Source of the DNA: Chitinophagales bacterium
GTDB lineage: Bacteria; Bacteroidota; Bacteroidia; Chitinophagales; Chitinophagaceae
Assembly: GCA_025353485.1 (NCBI GenBank)
Contig: JANXQO010000062.1
Location: 39,299-103,298 of the forward strand
Length of the DNA stretch: 64,000 nucleotides
Reading direction: 5' to 3'
Below are positions 19,399-27,133 of the stretch, piece after piece. Numbering within the stretch: position 1 is the first letter of the stretch; each line of letters opens with the position of its first letter. The notes below the pieces were generated by a model. That model was not told the DNA's origin. It searched no databases and was given only the letters and a program-made list of their open reading frames with translations. A program made the position numbers and the translations under genes.

Positions 19399-20751
19399 TT
19401 ATTCTACGATTAATTTTTTTTCTAATTCTTCCAATGATACACCCTTGGTTTCAGGAACCTTTGTTAATACCCAGATCAATTGCAATACCATCATAAAAGC
19501 AAAGAAGGCAAAAATGGGCCAGGGGTTGTCTTTAAAAATTCCATTCTTTTCATCCAGAAAAAAAGGTGTGATCAATGTTATGATGCCCGCAAATACCCAA
19601 TGCACACTGGCGCCAAAAGATTGGCCCATGGCCCGGATTTTATTAGGAAAAATTTCAGAAAGAAAAACCCAGATAACGGCTCCCTGCCCTATAGCATGTG
19701 AGGCAATAAAGAGTAATAAGAAAGTCATTAAAAACGCAGGGCTTGCATGCGAAGAAAAAGACCAGGCAACTATAGAAAGACTAAGGATATATCCTATGGA
19801 GCCAATAATGAGTAGTGTTCTTCGTCCAATTCTGTCTATCAGATAAAGGCCTACAAACGTAAAGATTAAATTAGTGCCCCCGATAGCAATTGAATTAAGC
19901 AAAGATTCTTTTGCTCCCAATCCGCTTCTCGAAAGTATTTCGGGAGCATAATAAAGAATAAAGTTGATGCCGGAAAGCTGATTAAAAAAGGCGATCATAA
20001 AAGCCAGCCAGATAATTATACTATGCTTTGAGCTAAAAAAATTAGAGGCCTTTCCTGCTAACGCTTCGTGTTGATTGCTTGTAATGATAGATGAAACTTC
20101 TTCTTCCACATTGGCAACACCTATCTGGGATAAGATTTTTTTTGCAGCAGCCTGGTCATTCTTTTTTGTAATTAACCAACGTGGGCTTTCGGGTACACCC
20201 ATCACCATCAAAGTATAAATTATAGAAGGCACAGCTAACACACCCAGCATCCATCGCCAGTCATTAGCGCCACCAACACCATGTAAAAAATAATTGGAAA
20301 GAAAAGCGATCAATATTCCAAACACAATATTGAATTGGTACAGCGCTCCCAAACGGCCTCTTGTAGAAGGAGTTGAAATTTCTGAAATATAAGTAGGCGC
20401 TACTACCGATGAAACGCCAATACCAATTCCGCCAATAAACCGAAAGGCCGAAAATGTATATGGGTCCTGTGCTAACGCAGAGCCTAATGCAGAAACAGCA
20501 AACAGCACTCCTATCCAAAGCAATACTTTTTTTCTTCCAAATCTATCAGCCGGAATACTGCCCAATAAGGCTCCCGCAACAGTCCCCCACAATGCCATAG
20601 ACATAATAAAAATGCCATGAAATAATGTTGAGGTATGCCAAAGTTCTTTTATGGGTTGATTAGCGCCGGAAATAACTACTGTATCAAAGCCGAAAATAAA
20701 ACCCGCCAATGCCGCAACGATTGACCAGTTCAAAAGCTTGTTCTTATTCAT
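19399..20751 (-). CDS. sugar porter family MFS transporter
   Basis: GFDTVVISGANQ, DRFGRKKVL, PESPRWL, DRIGRRTLL, VPETKGVSLEELE signatures. Confidence 0.93.
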   Translation of the reverse strand: MNKNKLLNWSIVAALAGFIFGFDTVVISGANQPIKELWHTSTLFHGIFIMSMALWGTVAGALLGSIPADRFGRKKVLLWIGVLFAVSALGSALAQDPYTFSAFRFIGGIGIGVSSVVAPTYISEISTPSTRGRLGALYQFNIVFGILIAFLSNYFLHGVGGANDWRWMLGVLAVPSIIYTLMVMGVPESPRWLITKKNDQAAAKKILSQIGVANVEEEVSSIITSNQHEALAGKASNFFSSKHSIIIWLAFMIAFFNQLSGINFILYYAPEILSRSGLGAKESLLNSIAIGGTNLIFTFVGLYLIDRIGRRTLLIIGSIGYILSLSIVAWSFSSHASPAFLMTFLLLFIASHAIGQGAVIWVFLSEIFPNKIRAMGQSFGASVHWVFAGIITLITPFFLDEKNGIFKDNPWPIFAFFAFMMVLQLIWVLTKVPETKGVSLEELEKKLIVE

Positions 20752-20899
20752 AATCAGTGATGCATTAATAAAGAAAGATAAGAAACAAAATTAAAATTGC
20801 GGCTATCTGAAGGTAGTCAGCAATGGGTTATGCTGAATCATGTAGCATCATCCTGTGCAGAATAACAATAACTCTTATGGTACCAATTTGTATCATACC

Positions 20900-21394
20900 T
20901 TATTTTACTCCCACAACAGAACTTCTTCTTTCCATAAGAACTGTATCTCTCCAAACGCCATTCATCTGCCCGATCTTTTCTCTATAACCAACAATTCTAA
21001 ATCCATTTGCTTCATGAATTTTTATGCTGCCATTATTTTCCGTAAATATTCCTGCCTGCAGCGTCCATATATTATTTGCTTCGCTTTCTTTTATCAATTG
21101 CTGCAATAATGCATTACCAATTTTTTGTCCCCGGAATTTTTCGCCAACATATACACTCACTTCTCCAACACCTGCGTAAACACATCTGCCGGAAACCGCT
21201 GTAAGTGCAGCCCATCCGGCAATTTCATTATCAGCTTCTGCAACAACTCTGCTGTGGGCAAGATGAGTGTTGTTCCATTCTTCCCATTTAGGTGCACTCT
21301 GTTGAAAAGTTGCATTGCCTGTTTTTATGCCTTCTTCATAAATTGATCTTACTGATTGCCAATGTTCCGGCAATAATGGTGAAAAGGTTATCAT
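20900..21394 (-). CDS. GNAT N-acetyltransferase (phosphinothricin/ArsN1-like)
   Basis: YEEGIKTGNATFQ, GVGEVSVYVGEKFRGQKIGNALLQQLI, HEANGFRIVGYREKIGQMNGVWRDTVLMERRS. Confidence 0.85.
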   Translation of the reverse strand: MITFSPLLPEHWQSVRSIYEEGIKTGNATFQQSAPKWEEWNNTHLAHSRVVAEADNEIAGWAALTAVSGRCVYAGVGEVSVYVGEKFRGQKIGNALLQQLIKESEANNIWTLQAGIFTENNGSIKIHEANGFRIVGYREKIGQMNGVWRDTVLMERRSSVVGVK

Positions 21395-21430
21395 TACTTT
21401 TATATTTATAACAAAACAATTTGTTCTTCA

Positions 21431-21534
21431 CCTCACCCCACGAACTGATTTATTTTTTTAGAGACATTCTGCCCCTCTCCATATGGAGAGGGGTCGAAGG
21501 TTTCTTCAATTTGAATTAACATTGTGGGGTGAGG
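21431..21534. repeat. nested REP-like palindromic element
   Basis: Outer CCTCACCCCAC/GTGGGGTGAGG (11 bp) enclosing the perfect 22-bp palindrome CCCCTCTCCATATGGAGAGGGG at 21472-21493. Confidence 0.85.
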
Positions 21535-21538
21535 TTAC

Positions 21539-22387
21539 TCAGTTGCAGCAATCAGGACCACAGCAAGCACCTTTTTCTGTACCTGGTTTTTCTGCATAAA
21601 CAGTAACGCTGAATATTCCTGTACCTGATTGTTTAAAAGAAGCAATTTGTTCTGCGGATAAGTAATTGCTTAGAATATCATCAGGAACAGTGATCACTTT
21701 CTCTTTTTGCAGGGTTATATTTTTAAATCCATTGGATTCTATCAATTGCAGATATTCATTTTTTTGAATAGCGCCTGCAACACAGCCTGCATACATTTCT
21801 GCAGCGTTTTTAATATTTAGCGGAAGCTCCCCAACCAATACAATATCCGAAATACTAAAGTGGCCGCCGGGTTTTAATACTCTTAAAATTTCTTTGAACA
21901 CACCATCTTTATTAGGAACAAGATTTAAAACACAGTTGCTAACAATTACATCAGCAGTGTTTGCAGTAACAGGCATCTTTTCAATATCACCCTGCCTGAA
22001 CTCAACATTATTATAACCTCTTACTTCTGCATTTTTTCTTGACTTGTCGATCATCGCCGGAGTGAAATCAATACCAATAACTTTTCCGTTTTCTCCTGTT
22101 TCATGCCGTGCAATAAAAGCATCATTGCCTGCTCCGCTTCCAAGATCAATTACCACATCACCCTTTTTTATTTTGGCAAATTGGGTTGGTAAGCCACAGC
22201 CTAAACCAAGGTCTGCATCAGGGTTGTAGCCCTGCAATTGGTTATAATCTTCTGACATAATATTGTACACTTCATCACTACAACATCCCGAACCGCAGCA
22301 TGAAGCTGCATTGGTTTCTTTATCCTGTAAAGCAATCTCTGAATATTTTTGCTTTACCATTTCTTTTACTTTGTCTTGAGTTTGCAT
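21539..22387 (-). CDS. arsM: arsenite S-adenosylmethionine methyltransferase
   Basis: CCGSGCC N-terminus, LGLGCGLPTQFAKIKKGDVVIDLGSGAGNDAF, SNCVLNLVPNK, C-terminal CCGPDCCN. Confidence 0.93.
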   Translation of the reverse strand: MQTQDKVKEMVKQKYSEIALQDKETNAASCCGSGCCSDEVYNIMSEDYNQLQGYNPDADLGLGCGLPTQFAKIKKGDVVIDLGSGAGNDAFIARHETGENGKVIGIDFTPAMIDKSRKNAEVRGYNNVEFRQGDIEKMPVTANTADVIVSNCVLNLVPNKDGVFKEILRVLKPGGHFSISDIVLVGELPLNIKNAAEMYAGCVAGAIQKNEYLQLIESNGFKNITLQKEKVITVPDDILSNYLSAEQIASFKQSGTGIFSVTVYAEKPGTEKGACCGPDCCN

Positions 22388-22419
22388 TGTATTTATATTT
22401 AATAGTTATACCCTCTAAA

Positions 22420-22435
22420 TCTCCCTAAAGGGAGA
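22420..22435. repeat. REP-like palindrome (CCCTCTAAATCTCC type)
   Basis: TCTCCCT-AA-AGGGAGA preceded by CCCTCTAAA. Confidence 0.75.
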
Positions 22436-22487
22436 CTTGCCATCCGCACAAAATCCCTGGCACACGGATTAGCATAGTAAATTAATA

Positions 22488-22811
22488 TCAGCAACAGCTT
22501 CCTTTAAAAGAATCAAAAAGCTTATTGAGAGATTGCTGTGCGGCCTTCCATTCTTTCTCATCTATGCAATAACAAACCTTTGCACCATCAATATCGCCTT
22601 TAATTAAGCCTGCATCTTTTAATTCTTTTAAATGTTGCGAAACGGTACTTTGCGAAAGCGGTAATTCATCTACAATATCCCCACAGATGCAGGTTTGCTT
22701 TTTAGCTAATAATTGTAAAATAGAAATGCGTGCAGGATGCGCAAGTGCTTTTGCATATTTTGCAAGGCTGTTGTGCTTAACTGTAAACTCCAATGATTTT
22801 GTTGCTCCCAT
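22488..22811 (-). CDS. arsR: ArsR family metalloregulator
   Basis: [48 protein letters not shown]. Confidence 0.92.
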   Translation of the reverse strand: MGATKSLEFTVKHNSLAKYAKALAHPARISILQLLAKKQTCICGDIVDELPLSQSTVSQHLKELKDAGLIKGDIDGAKVCYCIDEKEWKAAQQSLNKLFDSFKGSCC

Positions 22812-22890
22812 AATCGTATCGCAATATTACGATAAGTTTTCAGAACAACAAATTTTTTGAAAGAATTTTATAAAATTTTTTATTGGATAG

Positions 22891-24159
22891 TTATGTTCGC
22901 ATCACGCCGATCTTACTTCCATTCCAGCCCGGGAACAAAACTTTATCGTTATTTATTTTAAGATGTTTATCTGCAACTTCGCTGAAAACACTTCTGAAGT
23001 CAGTTGTTACAGGAAGATCTCTGCCATCTTCAAGATTTTCTACAGCCAAAGGTTTCATGTTATTATATACAGTGCCGCCGTTAACATCGTTACCCAAAAT
23101 AAAGTTGCAGGAAGCTCTTCCATGATCAGTTCCTCCTGTTCCATTTTGATGTACTGTTCGTCCGAATTCAGTCATTGTCATAAGCGTAACATCATCCTGA
23201 TAGGTTGATCCCATATCATTCCAGAAAGCAGTTATACTTCCGCTAAGATCATTTGCATTGCGGGCAAAAACGCCCAGTTCTGTTCCCTGGTTAAAGTGTG
23301 TATCCCATCCGCCGGATTCAGCAAACGCAACTTCTAACCCAACATCCATTTTTATTAATTGTGCAACCTGCTTTAATGCATTGCCAAGTGCAGTGGCCGT
23401 ATACACAACATTATTTTCAGGTTTATAATTTCGCACATCAAATTTCTTAAGCATCTTCACCGCATCAAAACTTTCTTTGCCTGTTTCTTTTAATAATCCT
23501 GAAGAGGTTTGGTCATACAGATCTTCAAAACTTTTTGCGGCCATATTTGCACCCATAGGATTTCCCTTTAACTGGATAGCAAAATCCTGCAAATTATTTA
23601 TTGCAATAGAAGGATTATCACCATAAAAAGAACGTGGCATTGAAGACGTAAGACTTACTGCTCTGAATGGTGTTGCATCATGCCCCATTAATCCCACTGC
23701 ACGGTTAAGCCAGCCACTACCTGTGCCTTTATCAAAAGGAGTTCCTGATTCCATATAATCCTGCGCATCAAAATGTGAACGTGTATTATTAGGAGAACCA
23801 ATGCCATGAACAATTGCAAGCTGTTTGCTGCGGAACATTGATTCAAAAGATTTCATTCCCGGATGGAGACCAAACTTACCATCAAGATCAATTAAGGGAG
23901 TTGTCTTACTGTCTTTTGCAGCAGACATAAATAACGTTGGTCTTGCTGCCTGCAAATATGTATCAGTAAAAGGTGTTACTGCCATCAGTCCATCCATAGC
24001 ACCCCGCTGAAAAATACATACCAGGACTTTTTTCTTTTTGTATGGACTGAATTGTTTACTGCTGTTTGCAGCACGAGCCATAAATGTTGGAACACCGCCA
24101 ATGCCAATTCCAAACATTGCAAGTCCGCCGCCTTTTAAAAAACCTCTTCTTGATACCAT
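22891..24159 (-). CDS. DUF1501 domain-containing protein (Tat-like signal)
   Basis: MVSRRGFLKGGGLAMFGIG; CIFQRGAMDGL; GGTDHGRASCNFILG. Confidence 0.92.
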   Translation of the reverse strand: MVSRRGFLKGGGLAMFGIGIGGVPTFMARAANSSKQFSPYKKKKVLVCIFQRGAMDGLMAVTPFTDTYLQAARPTLFMSAAKDSKTTPLIDLDGKFGLHPGMKSFESMFRSKQLAIVHGIGSPNNTRSHFDAQDYMESGTPFDKGTGSGWLNRAVGLMGHDATPFRAVSLTSSMPRSFYGDNPSIAINNLQDFAIQLKGNPMGANMAAKSFEDLYDQTSSGLLKETGKESFDAVKMLKKFDVRNYKPENNVVYTATALGNALKQVAQLIKMDVGLEVAFAESGGWDTHFNQGTELGVFARNANDLSGSITAFWNDMGSTYQDDVTLMTMTEFGRTVHQNGTGGTDHGRASCNFILGNDVNGGTVYNNMKPLAVENLEDGRDLPVTTDFRSVFSEVADKHLKINNDKVLFPGWNGSKIGVMRT

Positions 24160-24190
24160 GGTTGAAATGTTTTAAGAAGCCCCCTCTAAA

Positions 24191-24209
24191 TCTCCCCCGG
24201 TGGGGGAGA
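24191..24209. repeat. REP-like palindrome
   Basis: CCCCCTCTAAA + TCTCCCCC-GGT-GGGGGAGA. Confidence 0.8.
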
Positions 24210-24341
24210 CTTCCGAAGCTTTATTTTGAATGAATTTCTTTTATTTAATTTGTTATTTTTAATTAATATATTTTAAAAAACAGTCAAATCTTTTTCATTT
24301 CAAAAAGTTCTTATACACGGCCCAAATGAAGCATTAGCAAG

Positions 24342-24360
24342 CCTCCCCCACCGGGGGAGG
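24342..24360. repeat. REP-like palindrome, inverted relative to the 24191 copy
   Basis: CCTCCCCC-ACC-GGGGGAGG + TTGGAGGGGC. Confidence 0.8.
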
Positions 24361-24371
24361 TTGGAGGGGCT

Positions 24372-26366
24372 TTACTTCCTTTGAAATTCCGGTGAGCCAA
24401 TAATTATTCCTACCACCTGCGATAGCATTGAATTATTGCCTGCAACTGTTTGCAATGTGTTATTTCCTTTCTTTAAACCTTTTAATCCTTTGCCGCCTTT
24501 ATTGCCAACACCATCATCATCCCGATAGCTATCGGGATCATTCATTACAACCCCATTGTTAACCATACTTGTTTGTGGTGCAGTATTTTTATCAGCAGCA
24601 TCATTAATTTTTTTTACAAGTTCCGGATCATTGAGCATTGGCGTTAATCTTTTTACTGTTTCATCAAGATTGCGTTCGGGCATGATGAGTTTGCCATAAG
24701 TTAGCAACGCCGCCGTAGCGCTTTCAGGCTCGTGACGATTGTTCAATGAAAGCAGGTCAAGTTTTGTACCTGCGATTCTTTGCGATGCAATCGCCAATCC
24801 AAAATTCATACGGTTAAGCAAGGCCCCGGTGTTTATCCAGTATTGTCCTTTATCAGGAAAGCCCGTAGGCGCCTGATAGAAGTACATCTTCTGTCCCATT
24901 TTATCTGCCCATACAAATATTTGATAAGGTTGTTTTATATCAACATTAAGTGCACGCACTGCACTTATTGCAAGCTCGAAAGGTGATTTTGTTTTTGCTC
25001 TTATCACCTCTTTATTCCAGAATTCAGGAGCTGTTGCCATTGTTATTAATACCTCTTTTATATCGCCATCTTTTTCAGTAAAAGTTTTAGCCATTTTATC
25101 AATGAGACTTTGTGGAGGATTATCACTTACAAAACGCACTGCTATTTTTTTACAAATAAATTTTGCTGTAGAAGGATGATGCGCAAGCATTTTTAAAAGC
25201 TGTACACCTTCTTCATAACCGCCATTAGCGGCAAAGTTTTTTCCCAACACAGTTTTTTCTTTATTATCATGCCGGTTGATAGCGAATAAAAAATCACCTT
25301 CATGTACAAAACCATGTTCACTAAGTTTATCTTCTCCAAATTTTTCTATAACTTTTTTTATTGCATTGCCCCATCCATTATCCCCCATTGGATAAATTGT
25401 CCAACCTGTAAGTACCCGTGCAGCCTGTGTTACGTCCTGCTGTGTGTAGCCACCATCAACACCTAATGTATGCAGCTCCATTACTTCTCTTGCATAATTC
25501 TCATTTAAACCCTGTGCTTTTTTTGCATTTTGTAATTTTTTAAGTTGATTTTTTTGTGCTGAATCTGTCATCATTCCTTCCTGCTTCTGCGGAATCATTT
25601 GACGCAGTTTTTGATTTTGCTGAAGACTGGCATTTGTATTTTCGCCGGAGCTGCTGAAGTTATCAAGATATAAAAGCATCGCCGGTGATTTGGCTGTTCC
25701 CAACAAAAGATTTTCAAATTTTCCAAACACATTCGGACGGATAACATCCCTTTCATAATCAGGAATAAACTGGGCACAATCATTTTTTGTAATGGAAACA
25801 TTAAAATGATTGAACCAGAAATCAGTAAGCATTTCCTGTAACTGGTTGTTGCTGTATGCTGCTCTTAAAACTTTTTGATTGATGAACTGACGGAAGAGTT
25901 CCTGCTGTGGCCGTAAATTATTTTGCTGCATGTACGCCTGTAACTGTTCACGGTATTCTTTCTTATCTGTCTTAACTGAGTCCTTATCAACCTTACCATC
26001 TTTTACAGCCATGCGAAGTATCTGCCCCGGTTTAGGGAAAGCATTTGCAATTTGCTCATTACTTAATTTTAATGCATCATAACCACTTAACTTTTGATTG
26101 AGAGAATCATCGGCAAGCGTACCATTCAGTTGCTGCTCAAACCATTTTTCCAAACCCATGTTAACCACTTCATCTATTTGCCCGGGAGTAGCACCATAAG
26201 TAAACCGGTTTAATAAATGCGCTGCAGCTTCACGCTCAGTAAGCCCTGCTTTTTTATAAGGAAAACTAAAATGCTGTTTATACGTGGGTATTTGAAAGAA
26301 AGAAAGAAGAAAGAAACTGGCAGAGAAAATTAGAAGTTTAGCAACTTGCCTTATCCTGTTTTGCAT
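24372..26366 (-). CDS. DUF1800 domain-containing protein
   Basis: AAHLLNRFTYGATPGQIDEV, NENYAREVMELHTLGVDGGYTQQDVTQAARVLTGWT. Confidence 0.93.
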   Translation of the reverse strand: MQNRIRQVAKLLIFSASFFLLSFFQIPTYKQHFSFPYKKAGLTEREAAAHLLNRFTYGATPGQIDEVVNMGLEKWFEQQLNGTLADDSLNQKLSGYDALKLSNEQIANAFPKPGQILRMAVKDGKVDKDSVKTDKKEYREQLQAYMQQNNLRPQQELFRQFINQKVLRAAYSNNQLQEMLTDFWFNHFNVSITKNDCAQFIPDYERDVIRPNVFGKFENLLLGTAKSPAMLLYLDNFSSSGENTNASLQQNQKLRQMIPQKQEGMMTDSAQKNQLKKLQNAKKAQGLNENYAREVMELHTLGVDGGYTQQDVTQAARVLTGWTIYPMGDNGWGNAIKKVIEKFGEDKLSEHGFVHEGDFLFAINRHDNKEKTVLGKNFAANGGYEEGVQLLKMLAHHPSTAKFICKKIAVRFVSDNPPQSLIDKMAKTFTEKDGDIKEVLITMATAPEFWNKEVIRAKTKSPFELAISAVRALNVDIKQPYQIFVWADKMGQKMYFYQAPTGFPDKGQYWINTGALLNRMNFGLAIASQRIAGTKLDLLSLNNRHEPESATAALLTYGKLIMPERNLDETVKRLTPMLNDPELVKKINDAADKNTAPQTSMVNNGVVMNDPDSYRDDDGVGNKGGKGLKGLKKGNNTLQTVAGNNSMLSQVVGIIIGSPEFQRK
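24519..24538. repeat. 20-bp perfect palindrome inside the DUF1800 gene
   Basis: ATCCCGATAGCTATCGGGAT, self-reverse-complementary. Confidence 0.9.
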
Positions 26367-26441
26367 ATTAAGATTTTAAGATTGTTAGTGCCCCGTATAG
26401 GACTACAGGAATTACCAAAAGTTTAAATGATTTTTTTTAGC

Positions 26442-26657
26442 TCATGGACATTTACCTTTTGTCCAGCTTGTGAGTCCTTCGCATTTGGCCTCGCAATCAT
26501 TGCCATATGTTTTTCCATCGCAGCCACACACGGGATCATATATTGCAGGGCAGATACATGAGGGAATAGCCAGTCCTTTACAGGATATTGTATTTTTTGT
26601 ACAGGAGGCAAAAAAAATAATTATAAAAATTGTAGTAGCTGAGAATAAATTTTTCAT
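26442..26657 (-). CDS. Kazal-type inhibitor-domain lipoprotein
   Basis: MKNLFSATTIFIIIFFASC lipobox; CPAIYDPVCGCDGKTYGNDCEAKCEG Kazal signature. Confidence 0.8.
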   Translation of the reverse strand: MKNLFSATTIFIIIFFASCTKNTISCKGLAIPSCICPAIYDPVCGCDGKTYGNDCEAKCEGLTSWTKGKCP

Positions 26658-26858
26658 AGCTGTCGGTTGATGATAAGGCTTTCCGCGATCGCTGCTGCTT
26701 TCTCTATTGTGGAAGCATATAAATCCTCCCCGCCAAAAGTTTTGAAAAGGTCTTGCTATTGCTGAATCCAGTAATCCCTCCTCTCTTACGCCAAGTGAAC
26801 CTCCATATTTTTGAATAGACAATTCATGTAGCTTAAGAATTTCGGCTTTCAAAATCAT
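26658..26858 (-). pseudogene. truncated, frameshifted Doc/Fic-family toxin
   Basis: MILKAEILKLHELSIQKYGGSLGVREEGLLDSAIARPFQ then a frameshift at the A-run (26740-26743); frame-corrected TFGGEDLYASTIEKAAAIAESLIINR* stops before the HPFxDGNKRTG active site. Confidence 0.75.
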
Positions 26859-27046
26859 TGAGCTAATTTTTGCAATACATTACCGTATTTTGAAACAACC
26901 TCCTTAAAAAATAATTCTGCATCAAACTTTAATTCCTTTCCTTCACTGTCAGCTTTTTCAATTATTTTAAAAATAACTTTTAACTGATCTTCATTTAAGC
27001 TATCCATTTTTTGATTTATTGCTTTTTTCATTTCTTCTACACTCAT
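26855..27046 (-). CDS. putative antitoxin of the Doc/Fic module
   Basis: 63 aa, 4-bp ATGA overlap with the doc-like gene, antitoxin-sized acidic/helical protein. Confidence 0.6.
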   Translation of the reverse strand: MSVEEMKKAINQKMDSLNEDQLKVIFKIIEKADSEGKELKFDAELFFKEVVSKYGNVLQKLAQ

Positions 27047-27133
27047 AACATATTTTTATTCCCAAATTTAATAAATCTTACCCGTAGATTCTGTTAAGAT
27101 AACTATAGCTAATTTTGAATTTTAAAACGACTG

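Noticed and set aside
19445-19846. 133-aa plus-strand ORF
   Set aside because: Antisense to the MFS transporter; no domain recognisable.
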